A stretch of 64,000 nucleotides of DNA from Candidatus Omnitrophota bacterium (GCA_030692045.1 JAUYCX010000049.1:42643-106642), one strand, 5' to 3'. Numbered from the stretch's first letter, positions 31,616-42,534 are shown. Notes: generated by a model not told the origin, from the letters alone. Numbers and translations: made by a program.

Positions 31616-32653
31616 TTGAAGTTCCAAACGTTATTTTCTAAGAGCAAAAAAAATCCAGTATATATTATTGCAGAAATAGGTGGCAATTTTCTCACTTACA
31701 AAGAGGGAACAAAATTGATAGATGCCGCAAAAGATGTTGGAGTTGACTGCATAAAACTTCAGACATATCGTGCGCAAACCCTTGTTACTAAGAATGCCTT
31801 ATTCGATATGAAAAATACTGGCAAGGTCTCCCAATACGATTATTTTAAAAAGTATGAATTATCTAAAGAACTGCATAAAAAGATTTTCGATTACGCTGAA
31901 TTTAGTGGTTTAGATTGGTTTTCTACGCCTTCGCATCAGAGTGATGTAGACATGCTTGAATCATTGGGTGCAAAGGCATATAAGGTTGGTGCGGATGATG
32001 CAGTTAATATACCTTTTTTGAGGATTATTGCTAAAAAGAAGTTACCGATTTTTCTTTCTACGGGTATGTGTACCCTGAAAGAGGTTAGAGAATCGGTTGT
32101 GGCAATCTTAAGGGAAGGTAATAAAAAAATTGTTATTATGCATACAGTCTCTGTGTATCCAACTTATCCCGAACAGGTCAATTTAAATGCTATAAAAACG
32201 CTGCAGAAAGAATTTCCGGATTTTGTGATTGGATATTCAGATCATACTCAGTCTAGCCTTGCCTGTATAGTTTCTGTTGTTATAGGAGCAAGGGTTATCG
32301 AAAAGCATTTCACTCTGGATAAGAAAACTAAAGGTCCCGACCATATGCTTTCAGCTGATCCTTCTGAGATGAAATACATTGTTGAGAGCATAAGAACAAT
32401 TGAAAAAATGTTTGGGACAGGTATAAAGAAACCTGTTGAGCAAGAATTAAAGAACAGAACAAATAATAGAAAAAGTATTGTAGCGATAAGGGATATAAAA
32501 AAGGGTGAACATTTTTCTATAGAGAATCTTTCGTTTAAAAGGCCGGGAACTGGAATATCGCCGAAGTATTTATCGAAGTTATTGGGGAAAGAAGCAAAAA
32601 GAGACATAAGAGAAGATGAGTTAATCTGCAGAGAAGACTTAGATGGAAGATAA
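31616..32653 (+). CDS. spsE: Second N-acetylneuraminate synthase family protein (SpsE/NeuB-like); start uncertain (ATG 31586 or TTG 31616)
   Basis: YIIAEIGGNFLTYKEGTKLID, IGYSDHTQSSLACIVSVVIGARVIEKHFTLDKKTKGPDHMLSADP, C-terminal SAF-like RPGTGISPKYLSKLLG. Confidence 0.9.
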   Translation: MKFQTLFSKSKKNPVYIIAEIGGNFLTYKEGTKLIDAAKDVGVDCIKLQTYRAQTLVTKNALFDMKNTGKVSQYDYFKKYELSKELHKKIFDYAEFSGLDWFSTPSHQSDVDMLESLGAKAYKVGADDAVNIPFLRIIAKKKLPIFLSTGMCTLKEVRESVVAILREGNKKIVIMHTVSVYPTYPEQVNLNAIKTLQKEFPDFVIGYSDHTQSSLACIVSVVIGARVIEKHFTLDKKTKGPDHMLSADPSEMKYIVESIRTIEKMFGTGIKKPVEQELKNRTNNRKSIVAIRDIKKGEHFSIENLSFKRPGTGISPKYLSKLLGKEAKRDIREDELICREDLDGR

Positions 32654-33344
32654 ACTGGGTATTATTATACAGGCGTATATGGGTTCAAAGCGCCTGCCAG
32701 GAAAAGTTTTAAAAATAATTAACCACAAGACTATGCTGGAACATATATTCTTTAGGTTAACATTTCTTAAGGCTAATGCAAAAATAGTTTTGGCTACTTC
32801 CATCTCGCCAGTTGATAACATCATTGAAGAATTATGCATTAAACTAAATGTCAATTGCTTTCGTGGGAGTAAAGAGAATGTTCTGGAAAGATATTACATG
32901 TGTGCCAAAAAGTATGGTTTTTATAATATTGTAAGACTCACGGGAGATAATCCTTTTGTGGATATAGAAGAACTAGATAACTTAATTGATTTACACCTTA
33001 AGACTGCCTCAGATTTCTCAAACTCATTTAAGTCGCTGCCAGTTGGTGCAGGAGCAGAGATATTTACTTTTGCTGCCCTTGAAAAAAGTTATTTAGAAGG
33101 AAAAGCCCCTCATCATCTGGAGCATGTTGATGAATATATGCTTGAAAATCCGGCTATTTTTAAGACTTCTATTCTAATGGTAGCCCCCGATAAAAATAGG
33201 CACGAAATACGGCTTACTGTTGATACTGAAGAAGATTATAGAAAGGCCTGCTACATAGTTAAAAATGCCAAAAAAGACTTTATTGCTACTCAAGAGGCAA
33301 TTAGGCTATCTGAGGGTTTTTCAAAGGCGGAAGAAAGTTTATGA
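32643..33344 (+). CDS. spsF: SpsF-like cytidylyltransferase
   Basis: IIIQAYMGSKRLPGKVLKIINHKTMLEHIFFRL, GSKENVLERYYMCAKKYGFYNIVRLTGDNPFVD. Confidence 0.85.
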   Translation: MEDKLGIIIQAYMGSKRLPGKVLKIINHKTMLEHIFFRLTFLKANAKIVLATSISPVDNIIEELCIKLNVNCFRGSKENVLERYYMCAKKYGFYNIVRLTGDNPFVDIEELDNLIDLHLKTASDFSNSFKSLPVGAGAEIFTFAALEKSYLEGKAPHHLEHVDEYMLENPAIFKTSILMVAPDKNRHEIRLTVDTEEDYRKACYIVKNAKKDFIATQEAIRLSEGFSKAEESL

Positions 33345-34294
33345 ATATTTTTGGAATATGCGTTGAATCTTCGCATAAAAAGGGGATGGGCCATCTCTAT
33401 CGGGCATTAAATTTAATAGAATTAATAAAATCCAAGAATGACAAAGTCATCGCATTTATTAATAACGACAAAAATTCAATTAGGATATTAGAAAAAAAAG
33501 GAAAAATGTTTGAGGAAGTGGAATTGAATGATCAGGATTCTGGCTGGGAAACAAAACTCATTAATAAATATAAGATTAATATCTGGATAAACGATAGATT
33601 AGATACTCACATACAGCATTCCCAAAACGTAAAGAAAAATAAGGTTAAACTTATTTCATTTGACGATAGAGGCAGCGGTGCCGATATTGCTGATATCAAT
33701 TTTGGCAGCCTGCCGTTTAATTTCAATTATGATTTAAAGGGCAAGAAAGTTTTGAAGGGTTTAAAGTATTTAATTTTAAACAAAGAGATTGATAAGTTTA
33801 AAAGGGAAAGAAAAAAAGTTAAACAAATTCTGATAAGTTTTGGAGGAAGCGATACTTATGGCGTTACGATAAAGATAGTAGAAATCCTAAGAAAAAGAAA
33901 AATCTGTGCCGAGATAATACTGGGGCCCTGTTTTGCGCATTTAGGAGAATTACAGGAGGTTTTAACCGAAGATTATTCTGTTATTAAAGATGTAACTTCT
34001 CTTATCGAGCAGTTTAATAAATATGATTTAGTTATTACCGGCGGCGGCATAACTCCATTTGAAGCCAATGCATCAGGCCTACCTTGTATCATAGTTGCAA
34101 ATGAACCTTTTGAAATTGATAATGGGCTTTTTTTAGAAAGAATAGGTTGTTCGGTTTTTGCAGGATACCACGAAAATATTAATCAGGATATTTTCGCAAA
34201 AAAACTTGATGTTCAAACTATGAGCATGAAAGGAATGGATAATATAAAAACAGATGGGGTTGAAAATATTTACAGGGAGATTAGATTATTGTGA
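33341..34294 (+). CDS. spsG: SpsG/PseG-like GT-B family nucleotide-sugar hydrolase/glycosyltransferase
   Basis: KKGMGHLYRALNLIELI, LISFDDRGSGADIADINFG, ILISFGGSDTYGVT, LVITGGGITPFEANASGLPCIIVA. Confidence 0.85.
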   Translation: MNIFGICVESSHKKGMGHLYRALNLIELIKSKNDKVIAFINNDKNSIRILEKKGKMFEEVELNDQDSGWETKLINKYKINIWINDRLDTHIQHSQNVKKNKVKLISFDDRGSGADIADINFGSLPFNFNYDLKGKKVLKGLKYLILNKEIDKFKRERKKVKQILISFGGSDTYGVTIKIVEILRKRKICAEIILGPCFAHLGELQEVLTEDYSVIKDVTSLIEQFNKYDLVITGGGITPFEANASGLPCIIVANEPFEIDNGLFLERIGCSVFAGYHENINQDIFAKKLDVQTMSMKGMDNIKTDGVENIYREIRLL

Positions 34295-34995
34295 ATAAGA
34301 CTGTTGTAATCCATCAACCGGATTTCTTGCCGCACATAGGGTTTTTTCATAGATTTCTCTATGCAGATTTATGGGTAATACTCGATAATGTGCAGTTTAT
34401 TCATAAGACGAGCAAGAGTTGGCATAATAGGGATAAGATAAAGACTCCGCAAGGCGAAAAATGGATAACTCTACCGATAAAGAAATGTCCGCGCAACACC
34501 AATATTAGAGAAGTATTTTTATCTACAGAGACAAATTGGAGAAATGACCACTTGAATTTAATAAAGGAGAACTATAAAAAAGCGCCATATTTTAGTGCAA
34601 TCTTTCCCCGTATAGAAGAATTGTACCATTTCAAATGCAATAAAATGATAAATTTTAACCTCAAATCAATTAATATGCTCTTAAAATTATTTGACATAAA
34701 AATTTCTTCTACTTTCGCAAGCACATTAAATTCCGTTGGCAGGAAGAATGAGCTTTTGGTGGATATATTAAAAAAAGTGGGTGGTTCAGTATATTTATCC
34801 GGCTTAGGCGCTAAGAGCTACTTCGACCAAAAACCCTTTGATAATGCAAATATAAAGGTTGTTTGGCAGGATTTTAAGCATCCTGTATATCCGCAATTAC
34901 ATGGAAAATTTATTCCCTATTTAAGTTCGGTTGACTTACTGATGAATTGCGGTATTGAGAAATCAAGAAAAATCCTTAAAGGAGGAGACAATTAA
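34291..34995 (+). CDS. WbqC-like family protein
   Basis: VVIHQPDFLPHIGFFHRFLYADLWVILDNVQF, NRDKIKTPQGEKWITLPI. Confidence 0.85.
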   Translation: MNKTVVIHQPDFLPHIGFFHRFLYADLWVILDNVQFIHKTSKSWHNRDKIKTPQGEKWITLPIKKCPRNTNIREVFLSTETNWRNDHLNLIKENYKKAPYFSAIFPRIEELYHFKCNKMINFNLKSINMLLKLFDIKISSTFASTLNSVGRKNELLVDILKKVGGSVYLSGLGAKSYFDQKPFDNANIKVVWQDFKHPVYPQLHGKFIPYLSSVDLLMNCGIEKSRKILKGGDN

Positions 34996-35622
34996 ATGAA
35001 TATTTTAGCCATAGGCGCTCATTTTGACGATGTGGAGCTTGGTTGTGGAGGGACTATTGCAAGGCATGTGTTAAAGGGGGAAAGGGTACACATATATGTT
35101 GCTACTCATTCCGGATATACGAGCCAGACAAAACTTACAATCAGGAATAAAAGAATAGCCTATGAAGAAGGTAAGAGAGCAGCAAGAATTTTAGGAGTTG
35201 AGTTAATTTGTGGAAATATTGAGACCTTAAGGCTTGAGTTTACAGAGGAATTAAATTCCGAACTGTTAAAACTAATAGAAGAAAAAAAAATAGATTTGAT
35301 TTATACGCATTGGATTGGAGATATTCATCATGACCACGCCTCTCTTGCTAAAGCCACTTTGCATGCAGGAAGACATGTAAAAAGATTATTAATGTATAGA
35401 AGCAATTGGTATCATTCTAACATTGATTTTAGAGCTAATTTCTATGTCGATATTACTAATGTGTGGAAGATAAAAGAAAAAGCTATTATGGCGCATAAGT
35501 CAGAATATAATCGAATAGGAAAAAGGTGGCTTCAGTTTTTTAAGAATGAAGCCGAAAATGCAGGGCAAAGAATAGGGGTAGGTCTTGCAGAGGCATTTGA
35601 GTTAGTGAAGTGGATTGAGTAA
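34996..35622 (+). CDS. PIG-L family deacetylase
   Basis: ILAIGAHFDDVELGCGGTIARH; IYTHWIGDIHHDHASLAKAT. Confidence 0.92.
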   Translation: MNILAIGAHFDDVELGCGGTIARHVLKGERVHIYVATHSGYTSQTKLTIRNKRIAYEEGKRAARILGVELICGNIETLRLEFTEELNSELLKLIEEKKIDLIYTHWIGDIHHDHASLAKATLHAGRHVKRLLMYRSNWYHSNIDFRANFYVDITNVWKIKEKAIMAHKSEYNRIGKRWLQFFKNEAENAGQRIGVGLAEAFELVKWIE

Positions 35623-36677
35623 TGAAAATAAACAAGGGCCAGATAAATCCATCAAAATGGAAAAAGCTCAAATTTGATTACAGGCGGGGAAAAGGGCATT
35701 TCTTGGCATATTTGGCAAACCGTTTTCGCTGGCACTATTACCCAAGGTTGCAATATGTTTCCAAGTTCCCCGACCATGTGGATATAGAGATTTCTTCTGT
35801 TTGCAATATGAAATGCCCTATGTGTTATACCAGGACCAATGAATTTAAACAAAGTGTTAAAAAAGAATTCATGAAAATAGAGCTTTTTAAGAAAATAATT
35901 GATGAATGTTCCTATTATAGAGCTTATTCTATCAGGTTAAGCCTTAGAGGCGAGCCTTTTATTCATAAAGATGTAATAGAGATGATTAAGTATGCAAAGA
36001 AAAAAGGGATTAGAGAAATATCCTCTTTAACGAATAATCTGGCATTAACCCCCTCATTATTTAAAGAGATAATGGATGCCGGGATTGACTGGATAACAAT
36101 TTCTTTTGACGGTTTAGGCCAAACTTATGAAAGAATTAGGCAGCCAGCTAGTTTTGCAGAGTCTTTTGCCAAAATTAAAGAATATAAATATATAAAAGAT
36201 AAGGCACGCTCGTGTAAACCAGTTATAAAGATTCAAACTATCTGGACAGCTATCAAAGATTGCGCTAAAGAATATTTTGGTTCTTTTGAGCCGTATGTGG
36301 ACTATATAGCCATTAACCCTTTGATAGATTATCTTCATAATGACAAAGACATTGTTTATTTAGATAACTTTGTTTGTCCAGTGCTTTATCAAAGATTAGT
36401 AATAGGCTCAGATGGTATAGCTCTTTTATGCTCTAATGATGAATTTTGCTTACATCCCTTAGGAGATGCAAACAAAGAATCTATTTATAATATCTGGCAT
36501 GGAAAAAAAATAAGCGATGCAAGAGAGATTCATAAAAGGCACGAAGGTGTTAAACTTTTAGAGCCTTGTAAGCACTGTTATTTGCCGAGAAAAACCGAGC
36601 CGTGCAAAGAATATATCGGTAGAAAAAAGATTGTTATTGATAAATATATTAATAGGTCAGAAGAGATTGGAAAGTAG
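35622..36677 (+). CDS. Radical SAM/SPASM protein
   Basis: SSVCNMKCPMCYTRTN (CxxxCxxC), LRGEPFIHKDVIEM, CSNDEFCLHPLGD..CKHCYLPR. Confidence 0.88.
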   Translation: MKINKGQINPSKWKKLKFDYRRGKGHFLAYLANRFRWHYYPRLQYVSKFPDHVDIEISSVCNMKCPMCYTRTNEFKQSVKKEFMKIELFKKIIDECSYYRAYSIRLSLRGEPFIHKDVIEMIKYAKKKGIREISSLTNNLALTPSLFKEIMDAGIDWITISFDGLGQTYERIRQPASFAESFAKIKEYKYIKDKARSCKPVIKIQTIWTAIKDCAKEYFGSFEPYVDYIAINPLIDYLHNDKDIVYLDNFVCPVLYQRLVIGSDGIALLCSNDEFCLHPLGDANKESIYNIWHGKKISDAREIHKRHEGVKLLEPCKHCYLPRKTEPCKEYIGRKKIVIDKYINRSEEIGK

Positions 36678-36692
36678 GATAGGCTGAAAGAT

Positions 36693-38213
36693 ATGAACGT
36701 CAAAAGGATTCTTTTTGTCTTTCCAAATACAGCTAATAGTCCAGCAATACCTAATGCTATAGCCATGCTTACTGGCATTGCAAAGAATCTTTCATGGGAT
36801 GTGGATTACTTTGATACTTACATTTATGAAAAGACCAGGGACAGTATGGAGGATAGAGAAATTAGTGGAGAGTTTAAGCCTTCAGATTTTTCAGTTACTA
36901 TTGAGTTTAAATCATTCGATAATTTACTGCAAGACCTGCAGAATAAAATTAATACATTTCAACCAAACGCAATCGCTATTTCATGCATGTCTTTCGAATA
37001 CGAATTTTTGCTTACTTTCTTTCCGAATTTGAGAATTCCAGATTCAACACTTGTTTTAATTGGAGGGATTCATCCTATATTAGAACCAGATAAAGTGATT
37101 GATAGCGGATTGTTTGATTTGGTTTGTATAGGAGAAGGCGAAGAAACTTTTGCTGAAATATTGATAAAATTTGAGAGAGGTGACGATTTAAGCAGGGTAG
37201 AAAACATATTTTTTAGAGATAAGAGAAGTGGCCGAGTCGTTAAAAATTCAAGGAGAGTACTTATTGATGAAAAACGGCTTTGGGATTTTAAGCCAGATTA
37301 TTCATTATTTGATGAAAAATACTTTCTTTATCCATTCGACGGTGAGCTATATAGAAGGCATACTTTCGAAATTGCTCGAGGCTGTCCATACAGTTGTAGT
37401 TATTGTGGCAATATTGCCTTGATGGAGGCATATAAAGGCTCGAATAAATTTGTACGCAGGCGTCCAATTGAATCCATTAAACAAGACATGCGAAAGGTAA
37501 TTTATAATTACAATATAGAATTATTTTATCTCCAAGATGAATGTTTTCTTTCTCATAATATTAGTTGGCTGAGAGAATTTTCTGAATGGTATGGAAGAGA
37601 AATTAAAAAACCATTTATTATTCAGACGCGTCCAGAAACAGTTAGCGAAGAAAAGATTGTGTTATTAAAGCAAATGAATGCTCCCTTTTTTCAGGTAAGT
37701 ATTGGAGTTGAATCTGGGTCTGAAAAGATACTCTTTGAAGTTTGCAACAGAAAAACACCTATTAAAAAGATAATTGATACCTTTGATTTATTGCATAAGC
37801 ACAATATAAGAACGTGCGCATTTTTCATGGTGGGCTTTCCCGAAGAAACCAGAAAAGATATTTTTGATTCAATTAACCTTTGCAGGCGCATCAAGCCTAG
37901 CGTGGCTATAGTAAGCATTTTTCAGCCCTTGCCTGGGCAGTATTTGAGAGAAGTTTGTATCGAAAAGGGGTATATTTCAGGGAATGAAAGATTACAAACT
38001 TTCACAGGCGGTTCTATATTGAAAATGCCTCAGATATCAGCCGAAGAGATTGTAAACTTAAGAAGAGTTTTTTTGCTATACGCGACACTCCCCGAGGAAA
38101 ACTTTTCTAAAATTGAGAAATGCGAAAAAGACTATTATCGCAATGAGGAGCTGTACAGAGAGCTCGTAAGTCTTAGATGGAACAATAGTAGCATCAAATC
38201 AAGAAAGTTATGA
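36693..38213 (+). CDS. B12-binding-domain radical SAM protein
   Basis: LIGGIHPILEPDKVI, EIARGCPYSCSYCGNIA, QPLPGQYLREVC. Confidence 0.88.
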   Translation: MNVKRILFVFPNTANSPAIPNAIAMLTGIAKNLSWDVDYFDTYIYEKTRDSMEDREISGEFKPSDFSVTIEFKSFDNLLQDLQNKINTFQPNAIAISCMSFEYEFLLTFFPNLRIPDSTLVLIGGIHPILEPDKVIDSGLFDLVCIGEGEETFAEILIKFERGDDLSRVENIFFRDKRSGRVVKNSRRVLIDEKRLWDFKPDYSLFDEKYFLYPFDGELYRRHTFEIARGCPYSCSYCGNIALMEAYKGSNKFVRRRPIESIKQDMRKVIYNYNIELFYLQDECFLSHNISWLREFSEWYGREIKKPFIIQTRPETVSEEKIVLLKQMNAPFFQVSIGVESGSEKILFEVCNRKTPIKKIIDTFDLLHKHNIRTCAFFMVGFPEETRKDIFDSINLCRRIKPSVAIVSIFQPLPGQYLREVCIEKGYISGNERLQTFTGGSILKMPQISAEEIVNLRRVFLLYATLPEENFSKIEKCEKDYYRNEELYRELVSLRWNNSSIKSRKL

Positions 38214-39154
38214 AGACGAACAAGATTAAAATACAGTGTGCATATGAAAAATCGAATAGTTTTTTACAAGAACATCTTAATGTTGCATGGTTTAGGCCAG
38301 AAAGCGCCTTATGGGCTACTATAGCCTCAACCTTAATATCTAATTACAAAATAATCTCACCCTCGCTGGACTTGGGTTGTGGTAATGGCATTTTTAGTTT
38401 TATCACAGCGGGAGGTTCTTTTTCGTCAGATTATGATTGGTACATAAATGCAGATCCTGGTGCGAATGATGGAGATATCTATGATATTTTCAAATGTAAT
38501 GAAATTTCAAAATATATAATAAAGAAGCCACTATACTCTTTTACCTTTGGCTTAGACCACAAAGAAAATCTCCTTAAGCAAGCGGAAGCCCTAAATTTTT
38601 ATAAAAAATTAATTTGTCACGACGCTAATAAAAGTTTACCCTTTGGAAACGGAGAGTTAGCTACTATTTTTTCAAACATAGCTTATTGGCTAAGGCAACC
38701 ACAGAGGCCACTGAGGGAAATTCATAGGATTTTGCGGAAAAATGGAACCGCTATCTTATGCATGCCGAGCAGTAATTTCTTAAGGAAGTCATTTACTTAT
38801 TGTTGGAGACAGAAGAAATCTGAATTGCTTCGTCTCTTAAACGGAGGCAGGAGTGAGCATATTCATTGGACTATCTCATTTGAAGATTTTTCAGCTCTGG
38901 TAAAAGAAATAGGGTTTGAGATCATCGGGCACAAATATTACATTTCTCCTTTAATATTGAGAATATGGGATATCGGATTGCGGCCGATTTCTCCGGTTTT
39001 GATAAAAATGGCAAATAGCCTAACCAAAGAGCGAAGAAGGCAGATAAAAAGTGAATGGATAAAGATTATTACTGGTTTTCTTTTACCCTTGCTGGATCTG
39101 GAAAGAGAAAGTCAAAAAAAGGGAGTTTTTCATTTTTTCATCTTAAAAAAATAA
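38210..39154 (+). CDS. Class I SAM-dependent methyltransferase
   Basis: SLDLGCGNGIFSFI, LPFGNGELATIFSNIAYWLRQPQRPLREIHRILRKNGTAIL. Confidence 0.8.
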   Translation: MKTNKIKIQCAYEKSNSFLQEHLNVAWFRPESALWATIASTLISNYKIISPSLDLGCGNGIFSFITAGGSFSSDYDWYINADPGANDGDIYDIFKCNEISKYIIKKPLYSFTFGLDHKENLLKQAEALNFYKKLICHDANKSLPFGNGELATIFSNIAYWLRQPQRPLREIHRILRKNGTAILCMPSSNFLRKSFTYCWRQKKSELLRLLNGGRSEHIHWTISFEDFSALVKEIGFEIIGHKYYISPLILRIWDIGLRPISPVLIKMANSLTKERRRQIKSEWIKIITGFLLPLLDLERESQKKGVFHFFILKK

Positions 39155-39170
39155 GACCAACGTAATAAAT

Positions 39171-40958
39171 ATGAAACATTATCTTGCCACTACTGCGATA
39201 TCAGAAATCTGGGATTACGATAAAGAGTTATTACTATTAGGCCCTTGGTGTTTAACCGGGGGGAATAATAGTCAAATTAAAAAAGATTATTTTTTGATTC
39301 CTTCTCCTTGGAAGCCGGCTATTAAAATAAAAGAAGCGGCAGAATATTGTTATCAAGTTTATAGGGACTTGCTACCTGAAATAACAAGAGAATTAAATAT
39401 AATTCATAGCGTTTCATATCCACAGCGATACTGGCAAATTCTAATTGGGCCTTGGTTATTAATTTTTACAAAGATTTTTTACGATAGGTATAAAAGGCTG
39501 GAAAATGCTATTAATATGTTTTCAGATTTATATACACACATTTTACCTTTGCGGCTCTCTGAATTAGCTTCGGTTGATATGTTCGATTTCGCCTCTGGAA
39601 AAGCGGGAGATGATTTCTATAATTTTCAATTATTTAGTATTATAAGTAATGCACTAATGCCACAAAATGTAGTTGAGACTCAGATTTTATTTAAGCCGAA
39701 AATTTTTAAAAATGAATTTGATTATAATTGGAAGACAAAAATTTTTAATGCCTTAACAAAAAAACTATTATCTAAAGGAAGATTTATTCTCGTTGATATG
39801 TATCATTTGCAAAATATTGATAAGTTGAAAATTAAAATAAGATCTGGTTATAAAAGAATTGGTTTTATTGATTTTTATGATAAATGCAATTTAGTCTCAA
39901 ATCTACCTCCGTTAAATGAAAATTTAAGGCAGACAATTAGTTTCAAGAATCCTAAGGATAAATTTTGCTCACTGCTTTATAGGGTTATTCCTTATGCTAT
40001 ACCGATATGCTATATTGAAGGTTTTAAAAATTATAACAAAAGTATCGATGCTATAAAAAATATATCTAATATAGAGATTCTCGGTTCTGCTCTTGGTTGG
40101 TCGTATAATGACAAATTTAAATTTTTTGCAGCCAAAGCAACTCTTTCCAACACTAAATTAGTGGAATTTCAACATGGTGGTGGTTATGAGACTTTCCTTT
40201 CTGTGCTTTCAGAACGCATCGCATTAGAGAAGGATTTATTTTATGTCTGGGGAGAGAATTCCAGGAAGAGGGAAAGGGTAAGGTATCTGCCTAGCCCCCA
40301 TCTTTCTCGACTTAAAGATTCATATTCAAAGAAGACTGAGCAACTTTTATTTATTGGAGTTAGTATGCCCAAATACCATTACCATTTCACAACATGCCTA
40401 CAGCCAGAGGATATGTTCAAATATATCGATGATAAAAAGTTATTTTTAAGTAATCTTCATAATAAAATAAGAGATAATCTTTTGTATCGTCCACATTATG
40501 AGTATGGGTGGAATGAGCTAAAAACTATTGAGCAGGTTTGCCCAAACATTGGTTATTTACTTAAAGATAGCTTAGTCGATTATGCGAAGAAGGTAAAATT
40601 GGTAGTTATTGACCACCCTCACACGTCTATTTTGGAGGCTTTAACCATAAATGTTCCTTCTGTTTTTTATTGGGATCATGAAGTGTACCTAATGAAGCAA
40701 GAGGCCGAATATTATTTCGACTTATTAAGAAATGCAGGAGTCGTTTATAAAGACCCCTTAAGCGCCGCAAGAAAGGTCAATGAAATATTTGATTCTCCTT
40801 TGGAGTGGTGGTTCAGTAGCGCTGTTCAAGAAGCCAGAGAAAAATTTTGTAAAAGATATGCATTTGCACAGAATAACTGGATAGAAATTTGGGTCAGAGA
40901 GTTAAATAATTTAGCTAAAATTACAAGTAAAAATGAAAATCTTATTGATCTCAATTGA
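39171..40958 (+). CDS. LIC12162-like family transferase
   Basis: LATTAISEIWDYDKELLLLGPWC, SYPQRYWQILIGPWLLIF, EFQHGGGYETFLSVLSERIALEKDLFYVWGEN. Confidence 0.75.
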   Translation: MKHYLATTAISEIWDYDKELLLLGPWCLTGGNNSQIKKDYFLIPSPWKPAIKIKEAAEYCYQVYRDLLPEITRELNIIHSVSYPQRYWQILIGPWLLIFTKIFYDRYKRLENAINMFSDLYTHILPLRLSELASVDMFDFASGKAGDDFYNFQLFSIISNALMPQNVVETQILFKPKIFKNEFDYNWKTKIFNALTKKLLSKGRFILVDMYHLQNIDKLKIKIRSGYKRIGFIDFYDKCNLVSNLPPLNENLRQTISFKNPKDKFCSLLYRVIPYAIPICYIEGFKNYNKSIDAIKNISNIEILGSALGWSYNDKFKFFAAKATLSNTKLVEFQHGGGYETFLSVLSERIALEKDLFYVWGENSRKRERVRYLPSPHLSRLKDSYSKKTEQLLFIGVSMPKYHYHFTTCLQPEDMFKYIDDKKLFLSNLHNKIRDNLLYRPHYEYGWNELKTIEQVCPNIGYLLKDSLVDYAKKVKLVVIDHPHTSILEALTINVPSVFYWDHEVYLMKQEAEYYFDLLRNAGVVYKDPLSAARKVNEIFDSPLEWWFSSAVQEAREKFCKRYAFAQNNWIEIWVRELNNLAKITSKNENLIDLN

Positions 40959-42513
40959 TTTAGTTCTAGGAACTAGAATTTTAATAAATGTGTTAAAATG
41001 TCAAAACTTTGAAGTGCACAATCTTCAAATTGTTGGTATAAAATACTCAGATGATTTTAGTGACGAGGTTTTGCACGATATTTATGATTTTGTTAAAGGT
41101 TATGAAGTCGTTGGTTTATCCTTTAATTCATTTTATTCATTACTGGCAGCAAGGCTGGGAAACTATCTCAAGGGAAAAGGTATCAAATGGGTTATTAGTG
41201 GCGGACCTCATGTAACTGCCTTGCCAAAAGAGGCAATTAAATTTTCAGATGTTGCAGTTATCCATGAGGCGGAACTAACCCTTCCGAAACTTTTAAGAAG
41301 TTTATTTAAAAACGAAAAATCATTTTCCAATGTTAATGGCATAGTCTTCAAAGATAGAAATGGAAAGGTTGTTAATACAGGTTATCCAAAGTTCGAAACC
41401 AATCTTAACAATATTCCTTTTCAAAGTTTTTGTTATGAAGATATAACATATTATGATTTTTCAAATAAGACCTTTAAGAAGCCAACAATTGACAATTTAT
41501 TTCCACACGAGGGAAGAAATTACTTTATAATGACTTCAAGAGGTTGCCCATTTAAATGTACATATTGCTGCAACAGCTTATTTGCTAAAGTTAATAATGA
41601 TTTTATGAAAGTGAGAAAGAGGTCTGTTGATAATATAATTTCCGAAATGAGGAAAGCTAAGGATTTTGGTTTTAAAGGGTTTTATATAGCTGATGATAAT
41701 TTCTTAACCTTCACTTTTGACGAGATCAAGAATTTCTCAAGACTTTATAAGTCTTCAATAAAATTACCGTTTGGCGTGGCGGGAATAAATCCTAATAATA
41801 TGAGAGCAATAGAGTCTGCAAAAAAAATAGAGCTGTTATTAAATGCTGGCTTGTCAGATGTAAGAATAGGAGTGCAAAGCGGCAGCAACAAAACTCTTAA
41901 AATCTTTAATAGAAAATATACCGCTGAAGAATTACCCGGTTTGGTAAAGATTTTCGAGAATAGAAAAACTATTTGGAAAGGAGCAAAAAATAAATTACGG
42001 GTGGCTGTTGATTTTATTTGCGATGCCCCTTGGGAAAACGAAAAAGATAAACTTGCTACTCTTAATTTGGCAAATAATTTGCTATCCGCCTACGGTGTAT
42101 TTTTTTATACACTAATTTATCTACCGGGAACAGATATTTATGAATTGGCTTTAAAAGAGAACTGGCTTCATGATAGAGAAAGAGATATCTATCTAAGAGG
42201 GATAGCCGGAGTAGACGATAATATCTATAACCGACTGTTCTTCTTAGTGGCTATTCTTAAAGAAAGGGCCTCTCGGCTGCCAGATGAAATAATAGCCAGT
42301 GTGTTAGATCTGCACAAAGATAACCCGGATTTAGCGGAGAAATTTATTGATTTCATTATTAAGGTGGTCAATGATATTGAGAGCCATCACGGTTTTAATC
42401 TGGAGCACTTGACGCTGCATCCCTACTTAAAAGGATTTAATAAGTGGGAAAAGACAGTTGGTCAAAGAGGAAGAAAAGTTCTATTCCGAAGTTATCATGA
42501 GCCTTATGGTTAG
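40933..42513 (+). CDS. B12-binding-domain radical SAM protein
   Basis: WVISGGPHVTALPKEAI, TSRGCPFKCTYCCNSLF, YLPGTDIYELA. Confidence 0.87.
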   Translation: MKILLISIDLVLGTRILINVLKCQNFEVHNLQIVGIKYSDDFSDEVLHDIYDFVKGYEVVGLSFNSFYSLLAARLGNYLKGKGIKWVISGGPHVTALPKEAIKFSDVAVIHEAELTLPKLLRSLFKNEKSFSNVNGIVFKDRNGKVVNTGYPKFETNLNNIPFQSFCYEDITYYDFSNKTFKKPTIDNLFPHEGRNYFIMTSRGCPFKCTYCCNSLFAKVNNDFMKVRKRSVDNIISEMRKAKDFGFKGFYIADDNFLTFTFDEIKNFSRLYKSSIKLPFGVAGINPNNMRAIESAKKIELLLNAGLSDVRIGVQSGSNKTLKIFNRKYTAEELPGLVKIFENRKTIWKGAKNKLRVAVDFICDAPWENEKDKLATLNLANNLLSAYGVFFYTLIYLPGTDIYELALKENWLHDRERDIYLRGIAGVDDNIYNRLFFLVAILKERASRLPDEIIASVLDLHKDNPDLAEKFIDFIIKVVNDIESHHGFNLEHLTLHPYLKGFNKWEKTVGQRGRKVLFRSYHEPYG

Positions 42514-42534
42514 GGGGGTGAGAGGTAAGTTTAA

